Shown here piece by piece: positions 62,758 to 64,000 of a stretch of DNA of 64,000 nucleotides. Every line of letters begins with the position of its first letter. Position 1 is the first letter of the stretch. The DNA comes from Parus major (taxonomy: Eukaryota > Chordata > Aves > Passeriformes > Paridae), in NCBI RefSeq assembly GCF_001522545.3, contig NC_031773.1, forward strand, positions 22,074,460 through 22,138,459, written 5' to 3'. A model generated the notes under the pieces. The model had not been told where the DNA came from. It made no database searches and saw only the letters and a list, made by a program, of their open reading frames with translations. Both the position numbers and the translations under genes were made by a program.

Positions 62758-64000
62758 AGAACTTACTGGATACAATCCATATCAAGAAATACTGGATTTT
62801 CTGCCCATCTATCAGATAGAACAAGGTTCGGTTTCCATCTGAACATTTTCATCAAAACCCATCTAATATGGAGAATGTACATCTCAGCTAACATATAGAC
62901 TTTAATACCCATTACAGGAAAAGTATAGAAAATAGAAAAGTGCAAGGAACTTTGTGAAGTTCTGAAGGCTAAAAAGACAAAATAAAATAAATTGAAAAAC
63001 ATAAAAAAAAATAGGCAACCTGGACAGACAGTTTGAAAGATGCAGTAAAAATACACCGAGCTTTATTTAAGTATTAAGTAATGTAATAGAAGAGTTCACT
63101 GAATATATGCCCTGATGACAACAGATGGAAAGATCTGTTTTGAATTTAAAACTTTTACAAACTTTTAGTTCTACATGTCCATGAGTCCCAACGATTGGTA
63201 GATCTAGTTGAATTATTGAATATAATAGCCTATTATTTCTAAATATGTAATACAATATACTGCTTATTGTATTACACATTTAAAAATCAAATTAGATTGC
63301 ATTCAATAGATTAAATTTGCCTATCAAAGCAGAGATGATATATTTTTGATTTAGATTGTTTTTCTAAGTAATTTTTGAGACAATATCTTATACCCAAATT
63401 TAGCTCTTGTTAATCATACCTGCAAATCTTGCTATAATTTATGACTGGCAATTATTGAAAACCAAAATCCACTTTTTGATGACCAGCAAACATCTTTCTA
63501 ACCTAGAGAGTAATTGTGTAGGACAAGCTGTGACAATAACCTCCAAATGATACTTTTGTTTTGAAGTCATTTAAGAGCTTGAATCCTTTGTGTAGACCAT
63601 AAATAGCAGTACTAAATGTTTTTTTGTGATGTAGCTGTGAAGGGGTCAGTTAGCACATCTATTCATTTCAAATTGCTTCCACTGACACCAGACCTGTCCC
63701 TTCATCACCACAGAGGGAGATGAAGAGGAATAATGAATGAACTAAAAATAGAGGAGTGAATCTATTTGAGGATGACCTGATAGAAAGTCATAAAGAAAGG
63801 CAGAGGAAGCCATCTGGATATTTTCTGAACAGTAACCTAGGGTGACATTTGTCTCTGTTGAAGACAAGGAGTCTTTTGACTGTCCTCACTGTCCTTTGAA
63901 TTTTGCCTTTTCTTTCTCAAGTTTTGAATTATTTTTCTTCTCGCCACCATTACCAACTTGATCTTTACTCCTCAACATTCAAAATTTAAGAAATCTAATT

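Larger units (their letters stand above)
52996..64000. other. AT-rich sequence without recognisable transposons
   Basis: About 11 kb in which I could identify no CR1, LTR, RNA gene or exon. The open frames (for example 59349-59681 on the plus strand, 110 codons, and 60013-60321 on the minus strand) have no recognisable domain, lie in AT-rich sequence and lack convincing splice sites. Only simple repeats at 58566 and 62714 stand out. Old, diverged repeats could be hidden here. Confidence 0.5.

Noticed and set aside
1..64000. About 110 open reading frames of 60-210 codons spread over both strands
   Set aside because: They overlap one another, many start at non-ATG codons, and they lie in AT-rich or repeat sequence and show no recognisable domain. 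Vertebrate exons would also not be expected to appear as start-to-stop frames.

Overview
This window looks like gene-free nuclear DNA from a bird, most probably a songbird or close relative. It is AT-rich and CpG-poor, stop codons are dense in all six frames, and there are no operons, ribosome-binding sites, tRNAs or rRNAs. The lineage call rests on the repeats: CR1 non-LTR retrotransposon pieces with the typical avian 3' end, and several avian-type endogenous retrovirus LTRs. No open reading frame can be defended as a protein-coding gene. The longest, about 210 codons at 41603-42235, lies in an unassigned GC-richer block. The window is best read as a gene desert or the inside of a very long intron. 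Family assignments come from recognising sequence by eye, not from a database search.

Layout. 1-7.4 kb is repeat-rich: a CR1 tail, a long decayed ERV repeat abutting a CR1 piece, and two solo LTRs of one family (2454-2903 and 6975-7429). Each solo LTR has its own perfect 5-bp target duplication, CATAA and CACAC. A 30-bp-stem hairpin lies just before the second, at 6824-6889. At 11-11.7 kb an LTR with a TATA box is followed by a sequence resembling a tRNA-Leu primer-binding site, which suggests an ERV-L type. At 18.2-20.5 kb a long CR1 with reverse-transcriptase sequence is split by a 463-bp TG...CA element flanked by CATGT, apparently a solo LTR. About 20.5-32.5 kb is almost free of recognisable transposons.

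32.5-37.4 kb holds an internally deleted CR1, another ERV repeat piece and a CR1 3' end. 41.6-42.9 kb and 44.7-45.3 kb are GC-richer blocks of unknown origin. 43.5-48.2 kb has old CR1 fragments and a reverse-strand beta-retrovirus-like LTR that keeps several CpGs. 49.1-50.1 kb is a second copy of the 11-kb LTR family, and 52.0-52.7 kb is an ERV repeat next to a CR1 piece. From about 53 kb to the end only simple repeats are visible.

There is no gene pathway to describe. What the sequence records is layered retroelement insertion, plus a few unexplained items: the long hairpin, a CpG cluster behind a splice-acceptor-like site at 13.3-13.5 kb, exon-like intervals at 4.06 and 41.9 kb, and a pair of abutting octamer motifs at 28.58 kb.
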